A stretch of DNA of 64,000 bases from Xylanimonas allomyrinae (GCF_004135345.1 NZ_CP035495.1:3410001-3474000), one strand, 5' to 3'; positions 17,991 through 27,216 are shown, counted from the stretch's first letter. Notes: generated by a model from the sequence alone, not told the origin. A program made the numbers and translations.

Positions 17991-20900
17991 ATGCACCTCA
18001 AGGCCACGCTGCACCGCTCGGACGGCACGACCGACGACGTCGTCGTCACCGCCGACGCCGGCGCGACCATCGGTGAGATCGCGCAGACGATCGCACGCGT
18101 CGACCCGCACGGGTCACCCGGCGGCCCCGACGCGCCGCGCACGCTCGAGGCGCGCCTGCCCGGTCAGGACCAGCCGGTGCGGCTGCCGCCCGACGCGGCG
18201 CTCGGCGAGGCGTGGATCGGGTCGGGGGCCGACGTCGCCGTCGTGGACACGTCTCTCCCGCTCGCGTCGCAAGGGTCGGGCACGGTGCGCGCCACCGTTC
18301 GCGTGGCGGGCGCCGAGCCGGTGCCGCTGCAGGAGGGCAGCTTCCTGGTGGGTCGTGCACCCGAGTGCGACATCGTGCTCACCGACCCGCTGGTCTCCAA
18401 GCGCCACCTGCGCATCGACGTCGGTGAGCAGGTCGACGTCGTGGACCTCGGCTCGGCCAACGGCACGCTCGTCGACGGCGTCCCGATCCCGCGGGTGCGG
18501 GTCGACCGCGCGCAGTGCGTCGTCGTGGGCGACACGCCGCTCGACGTCGAGCGGCGTGTCACGGAGAACCGCATCAGCGGTGTCGCGCCGAAGGCGGGAC
18601 CGGTCGCGTTCACGCGGTCCCCGCGCGTGGAGGAGCGCTACGCCGGGCAGGAGTTCGAGGCACCGCAGGCGCCCGACGAGGTCGAGCCGCGAGAGTTCCC
18701 GATCCTGGCCCTGATCGCCCCCGTGCTGCTGGGCGTCGCGATGTTCTTCATCCTGAAGCGCCCCGCGGCCCTGCTCATGATCGCGATGTCGCCGACGATG
18801 ATGGCGATGAACTACCTGACGCAGGGGCGTCAGGCGAAGAAACGGCTCGAGCGGCAGGTCAAGCGGTTCGACGAACGCCTTTCGTCGCTGCGCGACCTGC
18901 TCACGGCCGAGCGTGAGACCGAGCGTTCCGTCCGGCTGCGGGAGGCGCCCGCGACACGGCACGTCTACGTCGAGGCGATGCGGCACGGCCCGCTGCTGTG
19001 GACGCGGCGCCCCGAGCACTGGAGCTTCCTCAACGTCAGGCTGGGCCTGGGCACCATGCCGACCCGCAACGTCGTCAAGACGGGTGACAAGGGCGCGCTC
19101 CTCAAGGAGCACCAGGACCAGCTCGACGCCGTCACGGCGGCGTTCGGCACGGTCGACGGCGTGCCCGTCGTGGAGAACCTCTACGACGCGGGCGCGCTCG
19201 GGTTCGCCGGGCCGCCCGCGCGCGTCGCCGGCGCGCTCAACGCGGTGCTCGTCCAGCTCACGGGCCTGCACGCGCCGAGCGAGCTGGTCGTCACCGCCGC
19301 CGTCAGCCCCGTGTGGACGCGGTCCCTGCGCTGGCTCACGTGGGTGCCGCACACGTCCTCGCCGCAGAGCCCGGTCGACGGGCTGCACCTGGCCGACTCG
19401 GCGGGCGGCACCTCACGCCTGCTCGCCCAGCTGGAGGAGCTCGTCGCGCAGCGCAGCACGGCGCGCGGCGCGCAGCGCCGCGGGGCGATCCGCGAGGACG
19501 GCGCCGCGATCGAACGCGGCGCCGACGTCGGTTCCGGCGACGACGGCGGGACGGCGTCCGAGGTGCCGGCGGTCGTGGTGGTCGTCAGCGACGACATCGA
19601 CGCCGACCGCGCACGCCTCATCCAGCTCGCCGAGCTCGGGCCTGACGCCGGCGTGTACCTGCTGTGGGTCGCCTCGGACCCCGCCCGGCTCCCCGCCGCG
19701 TGCCGCACCTTCGTCGACGTCAGTACGGAGCACCAGCGCGTCGGCCTGGTGCGCCTGGGCCGCTGGTGCGACGACGTCGTGCTCGAAGACCTCGACGACG
19801 ACGCGGCCCTCGGCTTCGGGCGGCGGCTCGCGCCCGTCTTCGACGCCGGCGCGCTCACCGACGACGCCACGGACCTGCCCCGGTCGGTGTCGCTGCCCGC
19901 CCTCCTGGGCCACGACCTGTTCGAGTCGTCCGGCGCCGTGCTCGACCGGTGGCGGCAGAACCTGTCGGTCTACGACCGTACGGGCGCCGCCGGCGCGCGG
20001 CGGCGAGCCGGGTCGCTGCGCGCCGTCGTCGGCTCTGCGGGTGTCGACGCCCAGCACCTCGACCTGCGCGCCCAAGGCCCGCACGCCCTCGTAGGCGGCA
20101 CGACGGGCGCCGGAAAATCCGAGTTCCTCCAGGCGTGGGTGCTCGGCATGGCCGCCGAGTACAGCCCCGACCGGGTCACGTTCCTGTTCGTCGACTACAA
20201 GGGCGGGTCCGCGTTCGCCGACTGCATCAACCTGCCGCACTGCGTCGGCCTCGTCACCGACCTGTCCCCGCACCTCGTGCTGCGGGCACTGACGAGCCTG
20301 CGCGCCGAGCTGCACCACCGCGAACGCCTCTTCAACCGCAAGAAGGCCAAGGACCTCCTGGAACTGGAGAAACGCGCCGACCCGGAGACGCCGCCCGCGC
20401 TCGTCATCGTCATCGACGAGTTCGCGGCGCTCGCGGGCGACGTGCCCGAGTTCGTCGACGGCGTCGTCGACGTCGCGTAGCGCGGCCGGTCGCTCGGCAT
20501 CCACCTCATCATGGCCACGCAGCGCCCGGCGGGTGTCATCAAGGACAACCTGCGGGCCAACACGAACCTGCGCGTGGCGCTGCGCATGGCGGACACGTCG
20601 GACTCGACCGACGTCGTCGAGGTGCCCGACGCCGCGCTGGTCGACCCGAGCATCCCCGGCCGCGGCCTGGTCAAGACGGGGCCCGGCCGTGTGCAGGCGT
20701 TCCAGTCGGGATACGCGGGCGGGTGGAGCACGCGCGCCCCCGAGAAGGCGAAGGTGTTGGTCTCGGAGTTCGACTTCGGGCGTGAGACGCCGTGGGAGGA
20801 GCCCACCGAAGACGCCGACGCCGACGACCAGGACGACCTCGGCCCGAACGACCAGCAGCGGCTGGTCGCCCGCATCGGTGAGGCGTTCACGGGGGCGGGA

Positions 20901-21009
20901 CTGCCCGTTCCGCGCAGGCCGTGGCTCGACTCGCTGGCCGACGTGTACGACCTGACGCTGCTGCGCCAGCGCACCGACACCGAGCTGCTGATCGGCGTCG
21001 CCGACCTGC
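17991..21009 (+). pseudogene. T7SS-like FHA-EccC/EssC ATPase, broken by a stop and truncated
   Basis: Motor ATPase of a type VII-like secretion system (FtsK/SpoIIIE family). Domains in order: a ubiquitin-like N-terminal region (about 1-85), an FHA domain (about 112-190, with VGRAPECD, SKRHLRI and SANGTLVDG), two membrane helices (about 237-273), a linker, and the first ATPase with Walker A GGTTGAGKSE near residue 703 and Walker B LVIVIDEF near 805. At codon 830 the expected CAG of the conserved AQRGRSLGIHLIMATQRP segment reads TAG (20478-20480). The same frame continues through the end of ATPase 1 and part of the following linker. At 21010 it switches to a copied lipoprotein. Full-length relatives have about 1300-1500 residues and two or three ATPase domains. 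Suppression of the stop would still give a truncated motor. Confidence 0.9.
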
Positions 21010-21470
21010 CCGAGCAGACCCTCGCCATGCCGAAGGGGGGCGTCGAGGGCGAGGCGACGATCACGGTGACGCTGCGCTCGGTCGAGGTCGCCGGCGACAC
21101 GATGGAGGTCCTCTGGGCGTTCCGGTGGGACGAGGACGGCGCCCCGCCCACCTCGAAGCTGACCTTCTACGACATGGGCCTGAGTGCGGTGACCTCGGTG
21201 ATCGACGGTGAGAACCTCAGGGTCTACCGGCCCTTCTGCACCAAGGGTGGGTGGGACGCAAGGCCCTTCGATCAGGCGATGTGCTCGAACAGCCAGATCG
21301 CCGCGCCTCGCAGCAACACCGATCCCGAGTTCCCCATCCATGGGGTGATCGAGGCGTGGGCGCTCCTCCCGGCCCCGCCAGAGCGCCCGGAAACCGTCGA
21401 CGTCGTGCCCGCTGAGGGGATCCCGCCGTTCGGCGGTGTCGAGGTGACCTACCGGGACGCGGCGAAGTGA
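21010..21470 (+). pseudogene. 5'-truncated lipoprotein copy fused in frame to eccC
   Basis: This is the last 153 codons of the copy A lipoprotein, without start codon, signal peptide or lipobox. It is joined in frame to the eccC remnant at the sequence LLIGVADLP|EQTLAMPKG. An ATG at 20511 downstream of the eccC stop opens a 319-codon frame spanning the junction, so a cytoplasmic chimeric protein could be made. The lipoprotein domain would then lack its export signal and presumably its normal role. Its stop still overlaps the OmpA start. Confidence 0.85.
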
Positions 21471-22123
21471 TCGGTTCGCGGGCGCTGGCCGTCGCGATGA
21501 CCGTGGCCGCAGCCGTCGCGGGCTCGCCCACGTCCTCACCGTCGCCGCCCTCACCGTCGCCGCAGTCGTCACACGACGCCGACCCCGGTCTCGTGGCCGA
21601 CACGCAGCGGAAGCTCGACGAGGCGCGTGCGGACCTGGAGACCACGAGCCTCACGGACGAGATGCACCGCGCCGCAGTCACCGAGCTGCGCCCGGACGTC
21701 TCCATCGCCGACCTGCGGTCGGAGGGGTCCGTCACCGGTCTCGACACGGTGGTCGAGGACAAGGGCCGCACGGTCGTCCACCTGACTGCGGACCTGCTGT
21801 TCGAGTTCGGGCAGGCCACGCTGACGGACCCGGCCCGGGCCGCCGTCGGGAGGCTGACGGAGCAGATCCCGCAGGGCGTCGCGGTCAGCGTGGACGGCCA
21901 CACCGACTCCGTCGGCGACGACGCGTTCAACGACACGCTCTCGCAGCAGCGGGCCGACTCCGTCGCGGCCGTGCTGGGCGAGGCACGACCCGACCTGGTC
22001 CTGACCGTGACCGGCCACGGTGAGCGCGAGCCGGTCGCCAGCAACGAGGTCGGCGGACAGGACAACCCGGCCGGGCGGGCACGGAACCGCCGGGTCGAGG
22101 TCTCGTACGAGTCCGGCGGATGA
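21467..22123 (+). CDS. Secreted OmpA-domain protein (copy C, identical to copy A)
   Basis: A 218-residue product identical to that at 9799-10455, with signal peptide, Ser/Pro linker and OmpA domain (DGHTDSVG, NRRVEVSY). It keeps its own GTG start. However, it now follows the truncated, fused lipoprotein copy, and no obvious promoter of its own is visible. Whether it is expressed is unclear. Confidence 0.8.
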   Translation: MIGSRALAVAMTVAAAVAGSPTSSPSPPSPSPQSSHDADPGLVADTQRKLDEARADLETTSLTDEMHRAAVTELRPDVSIADLRSEGSVTGLDTVVEDKGRTVVHLTADLLFEFGQATLTDPARAAVGRLTEQIPQGVAVSVDGHTDSVGDDAFNDTLSQQRADSVAAVLGEARPDLVLTVTGHGEREPVASNEVGGQDNPAGRARNRRVEVSYESGG

Positions 22124-22258
22124 GTCGCGGCGCCGATGCCGCCTCGACGCGGGCCGAACCCATCCAGGAGTAGGCGAAGGCGATCCGCGGAAGCGTCCAC
22201 CTGGTGCGGCCCGAGGGTCACGACCCGGTCGAGCCTGGCACGCGGCCACGGGGTCAGG

Positions 22259-22915
22259 TCAGTCGTCCTCGCCGACGTGCTGCTCGTAGAGGTCGTCGAG
22301 CGCGACGAGCGCTTCCTGCGCCTGGGCCGGGTGGTCTGCGGCAGCGAGCGGGCGGGTCGCCGACCGCCACACGAGGTCGTGGACCCGACTCTCCAGGCTC
22401 CGGTCGGCGCTCCGGTCGGCGCTCCGGTCGGCGCTCCGGTCGGCGCTCCGGTCGGCGCGGAGCAGGGCGACGACGAGTTCCGCGACCTCGGGGTCGACCT
22501 CTCGCGCGGACCGCGAGGCCCGGTCGAGGCTTGCCTCGGCCTCGACGCGCTGGATCGAGGGGGGTTCCCGCCTCTTGCGCCGCTCCCTGGCCAGCACGGT
22601 GATGCCGGTGACCAGGAGGAGGCCGACCGCGATCGCCGGCGTCGTGGTGATCCACATGGCGCGCCCGAGACCCATCCCCAGATCGCGCAGGACGAAGAAG
22701 GTCGCCGCACAGAACAGCCCGATCCAGCCGAGGCCGGTGCGTTCGACGAACCGGACCCACCGGGGTTCCTCGGCGACGAGGGAGCGGCGCACCAGCATCA
22801 CGGCGGCATCGACGTCAGCCGCGGCCCGGGCCCCAGCCTCCTGGGTGAGCCCTGGCTTGGTGGTGATGATCAGCTGCGTCTGGGGGCCGGTCGTCAGCCA
22901 TGGGACGTCGGGCAC
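22259..22915 (-). CDS. Membrane protein with Arg-Ser-Ala-Asp repeats
   Basis: A 218-residue protein of unknown family on the minus strand. Two hydrophobic helices (about residues 61-78 and 85-107) separate an N-terminal hydrophilic part from a long C-terminal cytoplasmic part. The latter contains five tandem RSAD units encoded by 12-bp repeats (22397-22456), with helical, charged flanks. The GTG start at 22915 is supported by AGGAG about six bases upstream. It points towards the duplicated OmpA copy (convergent) and does not obviously belong to either neighbouring locus. Confidence 0.65.
   Translation of the reverse strand: MPDVPWLTTGPQTQLIITTKPGLTQEAGARAAADVDAAVMLVRRSLVAEEPRWVRFVERTGLGWIGLFCAATFFVLRDLGMGLGRAMWITTTPAIAVGLLLVTGITVLARERRKRREPPSIQRVEAEASLDRASRSAREVDPEVAELVVALLRADRSADRSADRSADRSADRSLESRVHDLVWRSATRPLAAADHPAQAQEALVALDDLYEQHVGEDD
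22397..22456 (-). repeat. Five perfect 12-bp tandem units in a coding region
   Basis: GCTCCGGTCGGC occurs five times without interruption on the plus strand. It encodes Arg-Ser-Ala-Asp blocks in the minus-strand gene. Exact identity of the units suggests recent slippage and a variable copy number between strains. Confidence 0.9.
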
Positions 22916-23014
22916 GGGTGCTCCTGGTGGGTGCGAGGTCGGTGAATCGATGCGCCGTCGGGATCTGGTCGAGCGGCACGAGCGGGGTCGGCGCGAGGGC
23001 TGACGCGAGCGGGG

Positions 23015-23602
23015 TCAGGCGGCCACGCGCGCCCACGTGAGTGCGAGCGCGGCTCCGGCGAGCATGAACGGACCGAACGCGAGCGCCGTCTTCCGGGTCG
23101 CGCGCCGGGCGGCGAGCAGCGCCACCGAGACCACGCCGCCGATGAGGAACGGCAGGATCGCCGCCCCGGCGAGCGTGCTCCAGCCGAACCAGGCGGCGAC
23201 GCCCCCGAGCATCGGTGCCAGCTTGACGTCGCCGAGCCCCATGCCGGACCGGTTGACCAGGTGCAGCACGAGGTAGGCGCCACCGAGCGCGGCCGCGCCG
23301 AGGGCGGCGCGGCCGAGCGCGGACCAGGTCCCTCCCACCGCGGCGGCGAGCACGAGGAGGACGGCGACCGCGGCCGTGGTCGGGTAGGTGATCACGTTCG
23401 GTAGCCGGTGCGAGCGCAGGTCGATCACGGTGAGCGCTGCGCCGGCCGCGGCCGCGACCACGAGCGCCGGGGTGACCGGGCTGAGGCCGCCGATCCACAG
23501 CGCCCACGCGACCGCGGCGATGGCGGTGGCGAGCGCGGGCGCGCGCACCGGGGCGATCTCCGCGGTGATCGCGGCCGTCAGGCGTCCAGGGGATGTCGGC
23601 AT
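23015..23602 (-). CDS. Prepilin peptidase, A24 type (TadV/CpaA-like)
   Basis: An integral membrane aspartyl protease that removes the basic leader of Flp pilin and TadE-like pseudopilins. The 195-residue product has about six helices. The two catalytic aspartates are visible in DLRSHRLPN (near residue 62) and in GMGLGDVKL (near residue 120). It is the short, methylase-lacking form usual in Tad systems. It is transcribed away from the tad operon. The ATG at 23602 was chosen because longer frames upstream run into the tad promoter region. Confidence 0.92.
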   Translation of the reverse strand: MPTSPGRLTAAITAEIAPVRAPALATAIAAVAWALWIGGLSPVTPALVVAAAAGAALTVIDLRSHRLPNVITYPTTAAVAVLLVLAAAVGGTWSALGRAALGAAALGGAYLVLHLVNRSGMGLGDVKLAPMLGGVAAWFGWSTLAGAAILPFLIGGVVSVALLAARRATRKTALAFGPFMLAGAALALTWARVAA

Positions 23603-23627
23603 GGGCGCATCGTAGCGACGAGGGACC

Positions 23628-23658
23628 TTGTATTTGGCTGGGAAAAGCCTGGTAGGTT
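23628..23658 (+). promoter_or_regulatory. Possible tad operon promoter
   Basis: An AT-richer patch between the divergent prepilin peptidase and tad genes contains TTGTAT (23628-23633) and TAGGTT (23653-23658). Their 19-bp spacing is longer than ideal. The match is only moderate, but the region is the only plausible promoter for the long plus-strand tad operon. Confidence 0.35.
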
Positions 23659-23696
23659 TCGTAACAGAGCGGAGACGCCAGCCTTGAGAGGAACGT

Positions 23697-24511
23697 ATGA
23701 CAGTCGAAGTGCTTGTGTGTGCGCTCTTGCCGACGGATCCAGGACTCGACGACGGCGTCCTCGCCGGCGCGGTCGTGGTCGCCCGCGGTGACGACCGCCT
23801 GCTCGGGCAGGTCCGCGGCCGGACCAGCAGCCACGTCGTGATCCTCGCAGAGCGCAGGGACGAGGCACTGGCACGACGGCACGCGGCCGTGCTCACCGAT
23901 CTCGGCCGCTCCGTCGCGGTGCGCGTCCTCCCGCACGGGCCCGTCGCCATCCTGCTCCTCGCGCTCAACGCGGCCCGGCTCCACCAGGACCCGGGCCTCG
24001 TCGTCGGATGGATCGACGGCGTCGCGCCCCTCACCTGGAGCGGAGCGTGGTCGCCCAGCGTCAGCCGCCTCGACGACCCCGCTCCGACGCTCGGGCAGCA
24101 CGTCGCCTCCTTCCTCCCGGGCACGGCGGGCTTCGTCGTCAACCTCGCGGGGCACGAAGGCCCGGCGGTGCTGCGCGCGCGGGCGGTCCCGGAGCCGCGA
24201 GCCGCAGGGGCCCGGCCCGTGCTGCACGTCGTGGCAGACGGGCTCGCGCCGAGGGCGCTCGCGGCCATGCGCCGTGCGTCGAACGCGGCCGACGCGGCGG
24301 TCCTGCCGTTCTCGGCCGGAGCCGCGCGCGACCGCTTCGCCCACCCGCGCGCCGTCGAGGCCGTGGCCCTGCCCGCCGACCCGATGGCCCTGGTTCCCGC
24401 CGTCGCAGCCGTGTGCCCCGTCTGCGCGGCCGTGGTCGTCGAGACCTTCTGCGCCTTCTGCCACGTGCGCCCCGCGCGGATCGACACGCTCTCCGAGGGG
24501 CAGCCGCATGA
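23697..24511 (+). pseudogene. Tad-locus protein with C-terminal zinc ribbon, apparent frameshift at its end
   Basis: About 270 residues, no family that I recognise. The body alternates hydrophobic strands and Asp/Arg-rich helices (VVIGWIDGVAPLTW-like segment, VLHVVADGLAPRALAAM) and ends with a double CxxC ribbon (CPVCAAVVVETFCAFC). The frame then runs without stop through the whole of cpaB and into cpaE. That is implausible, because cpaB is clearly coded in another frame. Restoring one G in the GGGG run at about 24497-24500 would end the protein at the TGA of an ATGA overlap with cpaB, matching the locus style. The start has GAGAGGA nine bases upstream. It may be a cytoplasmic assembly or regulatory factor of the pilus. 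Confidence 0.6.
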
Positions 24512-25236
24512 ACCCGCGCCAGAGGCGTGGTGTCCTCTTCGTCGTCATCTCCGGTCTCCTGGCGGTCGTGGTGTTCGCCGCCGTGGCCGTCTTCGTCTCG
24601 AGCGTCAACAGCAAGGTCGGCGACGTCGTCACGGTGTACCGCGCGGGCGGCCCGATCCCCGCCTACGGCGAGCTCACCGCGGACTCGATCGTCGCCGACG
24701 AGATCCCGCGTCGCTGGGTCGCCGACGACGCCGTCCTGGCCACCTCGGACCTCATCGGCCGCCGCGTCGCCTTCAACGTGGCGAAGGGGACGCTGATCAG
24801 CAGCGACATGCTGGTCCCGCCGTCCGACCTGGCACCCAACGAGCGCGAGATCGCGATCGACGTCGACTCCGTGACGGGCATCGCGGATCGTGTCCGGCCC
24901 GGCGACCTCGTGGACATCTACGCGGTGTTCGCCGACGTGCCGGGCCTGCCCAAGCAGGTGCGCGTGCTCGTGCGCGACGTGCGGGTCGTCTCGGTGCGCG
25001 GGTCGCAGGTCCGGGTCGACGAAGAGAGCGCGCGCGGCCAGGAGTCGGTGGTGCCGGTGACTCTCGCGCTCGCGCCGGACGACGCGCTCGCCGTCACGTA
25101 CGCGGCGGCGTTCGCCGCGGAGGTACGCCTCGTCGGCCTACCGGCCGGCGCGACCGGAGACAGATCCGGCGAGATTGGCGACTTCGACGCCGGCAACCTC
25201 GGTGGCCAGGCGATTCCCGAGGGGAGCAACGGCTGA
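24508..25236 (+). CDS. cpaB: Flp pilus assembly protein CpaB/RcpC
   Basis: A 242-residue protein with one N-terminal membrane anchor (about residues 9-31) followed by a SAF domain and the RcpC/CpaB domain (residues about 60-200, with IDVDSVTGIADRVRPGDLVDIYAVF). It is a periplasmic or external component of the Tad pilus machine. In monoderms it probably sits at the outer face of the membrane. Its stop overlaps the cpaE start (TGATG). The ATG overlaps the presumed stop of the previous gene. Confidence 0.85.
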   Translation: MNPRQRRGVLFVVISGLLAVVVFAAVAVFVSSVNSKVGDVVTVYRAGGPIPAYGELTADSIVADEIPRRWVADDAVLATSDLIGRRVAFNVAKGTLISSDMLVPPSDLAPNEREIAIDVDSVTGIADRVRPGDLVDIYAVFADVPGLPKQVRVLVRDVRVVSVRGSQVRVDEESARGQESVVPVTLALAPDDALAVTYAAAFAAEVRLVGLPAGATGDRSGEIGDFDAGNLGGQAIPEGSNG

Positions 25237-26887
25237 TGAGTGGGTCCGTGGTGATCGGTTGCGCGGAACAGTCGCTGGCGTACGAGCTGCGCTCGCAGCT
25301 CGCCGAGGCCGGCGACCTCGAGGTCCTGGGGATCGCCGAGACGACGTCGGAGCTGACCGAGATGGTCATCACGCTCGAGCCCAACGTCGTGCTGGTCCAC
25401 GACCAGCTCGGCCCCACCCCCGCGCACCAGACGGTGCGCGACCTGGGGCAGCGGCGGCCGGCGACCGTGTCGGTCGTCGTCTCGAGCGATCCGGACCCCG
25501 AGGCTCTGGCGATCGCCATGGACGCCGGGGCGCGCGGGGTGCTGACCTACCCGCTGACCTTCGACGCGGTGCAGCAGCGGGTGACCAACGCCCTGGCCTG
25601 GTCGCAGCAGATCCAGGGCATGCTCGCCGTGACGGACCAGGGCGAGCAGAGCGCCCGCGGGCGCGCGACGGTCGTCGCGATCTCCGGGTCGAAGGGCGGC
25701 GTCGGCACCTCGTCGATCGTCACACACCTGGCCTGGGACCTGCGCAGGCGCACACCCGACCTGAAGGTCGTCGTCCTGGACGCCGACCTGGAGAAGGGTG
25801 ACGTCACCAGCTACCTCGCCGCCACCTACCGCACGTCGCTCGCCGACCTCGCGAAGGTGGCCGAGGACCTGTCCACACGCACGGTGGCGGACGCGGTCTT
25901 CGAGCACGAGTCGGGCCTGCACCTGCTGCTGCCCCCGAGGACGTGCGCGACATCGAGTGGATCACGCCGCAAGCGGTGCGTCAGGTGGTGTTCCTGCTGC
26001 GCCAGCTCTACGACCTCGTGCTCATCGATGCAGGCGCGCACGTCACGCCCGTCCAGGCGGCAGCGGTGGAGGTCGCCGACGAGGTCGTCCAGGTGGTCAC
26101 CCCAGACCTCGTGAGCCTGCGCGCGCTGCGCCGCAACGTCGGCTGGTGGGAGTCGCTCGGCGTCCGCAAGCCGGACGCCGTACGGGTCCTCGTCAACCGG
26201 CACACCTCCGCCGACGAGGTCCAGTTCGACGCCGTCCGCCAGCTGTCCCCGGCGCCGGTGCTGGCCACGTCCGTGCCCCACCTCGGGCGCAACCTGGAGA
26301 CGGCGATGAACTCGCGGTCGCCCCACCTGGTCGAGTCCGAGAACTGGTGGCGAGCGCTGCGCGCGGTGGGCGACGAGCTCCACGTCCTGCGCGCCGTCCC
26401 CGGTGCGCAAGTTCCGGCCGCGAACGCGCGGCGCCGGAGCCTGCGGCCGGGCTCACGCCGGAGCTCCGACGCCGGCACCGAGACGGCGGCGCCGTCGAGC
26501 CGCGCGGGGCGCAGGGCCGCGCCTGCCGCACAGTCCGGTGCCGTCTCGGTCGAGCTGCTCGGGGCGCTCCCCGTGCTGCTCCTCGTGCTCCTGACGCTCG
26601 CGCAGCTCGCCGCGGCGAGCCTGACGTACGTGTGGGCCGGCCACGGCGCCGCCGCCGCGGCCCGCGAGGCCGCCGTCGCCCCGTACGACATCGCAGCAGC
26701 CCAGGCCGCCGTCCGTGAGGCGGTGCCGTCCTCCGTCGCACACACGATGCACGTCACGATCACCCGGAACGGTGCGGCGAGCGGCGAGGTCGGCGTCCGG
26801 GTGCGCACCCCCGTCCCCCTGTTGCTGCCGGGCCTCGGAAGCCCCTGGGACATCACCGTCGACCGCCGGGTGGTGACCGAGCCGTGA
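25236..26887 (+). pseudogene. cpaE: CpaE/TadZ ATPase with frameshift, continuing into a TadE-like pseudopilin
   Basis: Residues 1-110 form a receiver-like domain. A ParA/MinD-type ATPase follows with the deviant Walker A SGSKGGVGTSS near residue 148 and LDADLEKGD. It localises the Tad machine at the membrane. After LLLPP the frame is lost: adding one G at about 25932-25938 restores PEDVRDIEWITPQAVR and the rest of the ATPase. The same frame then continues in frame through an Arg/Ala-rich linker into a TadE-like segment near residue 437 (SGAVSVELLG, then a hydrophobic helix). That segment has a class III prepilin cleavage site with Glu at +5. No start codon is visible for a separate tadE, so this is a fusion unless a further base is missing. 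Confidence 0.75.
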
Positions 26888-27216
26888 GCCGCCGGACGGA
26901 ACGAGGGTCCTCGACGCTCGAGATGCTCGGCGCGATCCCCGTCGTCATCCTGGTCATGCTCGTCGTCGTGCAGGTGTGCGCGTTCACGTGGACGGCGCTG
27001 GCAGCCGACCAGGCCGTGCGCGACGGCGCCCGCGCGCTGAGCCTCGGGCGTTCGGCCGACGCCGCCGTGCGCCGGTCGCTGCCGGGCGGGCTCGACGCCC
27101 GCTCCGTCGACGTCGTCGGCGAGCGCGTGGTGATCCGCGTGGACGTGCCGCGATTCCCGGTCGTCCCGGCCATGACCATCACGCGTGACGCCTCGATGCC
27201 GAGGACGGCGCGATGA
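26884..27216 (+). CDS. TadE-like pseudopilin
   Basis: A 110-residue small pilin-like protein. The basic N-terminus MSRRTERG is followed by SSTLEMLG, a class III prepilin site cut after Gly8 with Glu at +5, and then by a membrane helix (about residues 13-35). Such minor pilins join the Flp fibre or initiate it. The GTG start overlaps the upstream stop and the end overlaps cpaF. Its likely processor is the A24 peptidase at 23015. Confidence 0.8.
   Translation: MSRRTERGSSTLEMLGAIPVVILVMLVVVQVCAFTWTALAADQAVRDGARALSLGRSADAAVRRSLPGGLDARSVDVVGERVVIRVDVPRFPVVPAMTITRDASMPRTAR

Larger units (their letters stand above)
21010..22123 (+). repeat. Near-identical copy of 9342-10455 (lipoprotein-OmpA segment)
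   Basis: A direct repeat of 1114 bp with constant offset 11668 and no indel in the stretches compared. Two substitutions are visible: C at 9383 versus G at 21051, and A at 9552 versus G at 21220. Both change the lipoprotein (Gln to Glu, Lys to Arg), whereas the OmpA proteins are identical. The left edge falls at a shared CCGAGCAGA within the EccC frame, and the right edge at the OmpA stop codon. Together with copy A it brackets the whole FHA/PP2C/EccC block as direct repeats. Confidence 0.95.

Noticed and set aside
9342-22123. Composite transposon or integrative element bounded by the direct repeats
   Set aside because: No transposase, integrase, terminal inverted repeats or target duplication was seen. 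The repeat is made of ordinary genes.
22397-22456. CRISPR-like repeats
   Set aside because: Units are 12 bp, contiguous and in frame with no spacers. No cas genes are in the window.
23697-26114. A single 805-codon open frame across the first tad gene, cpaB and cpaE
   Set aside because: The middle third reads as Arg-rich nonsense while cpaB is clearly coded in another frame. It is better explained by one missing base and the lack of chance stops in GC-rich DNA.
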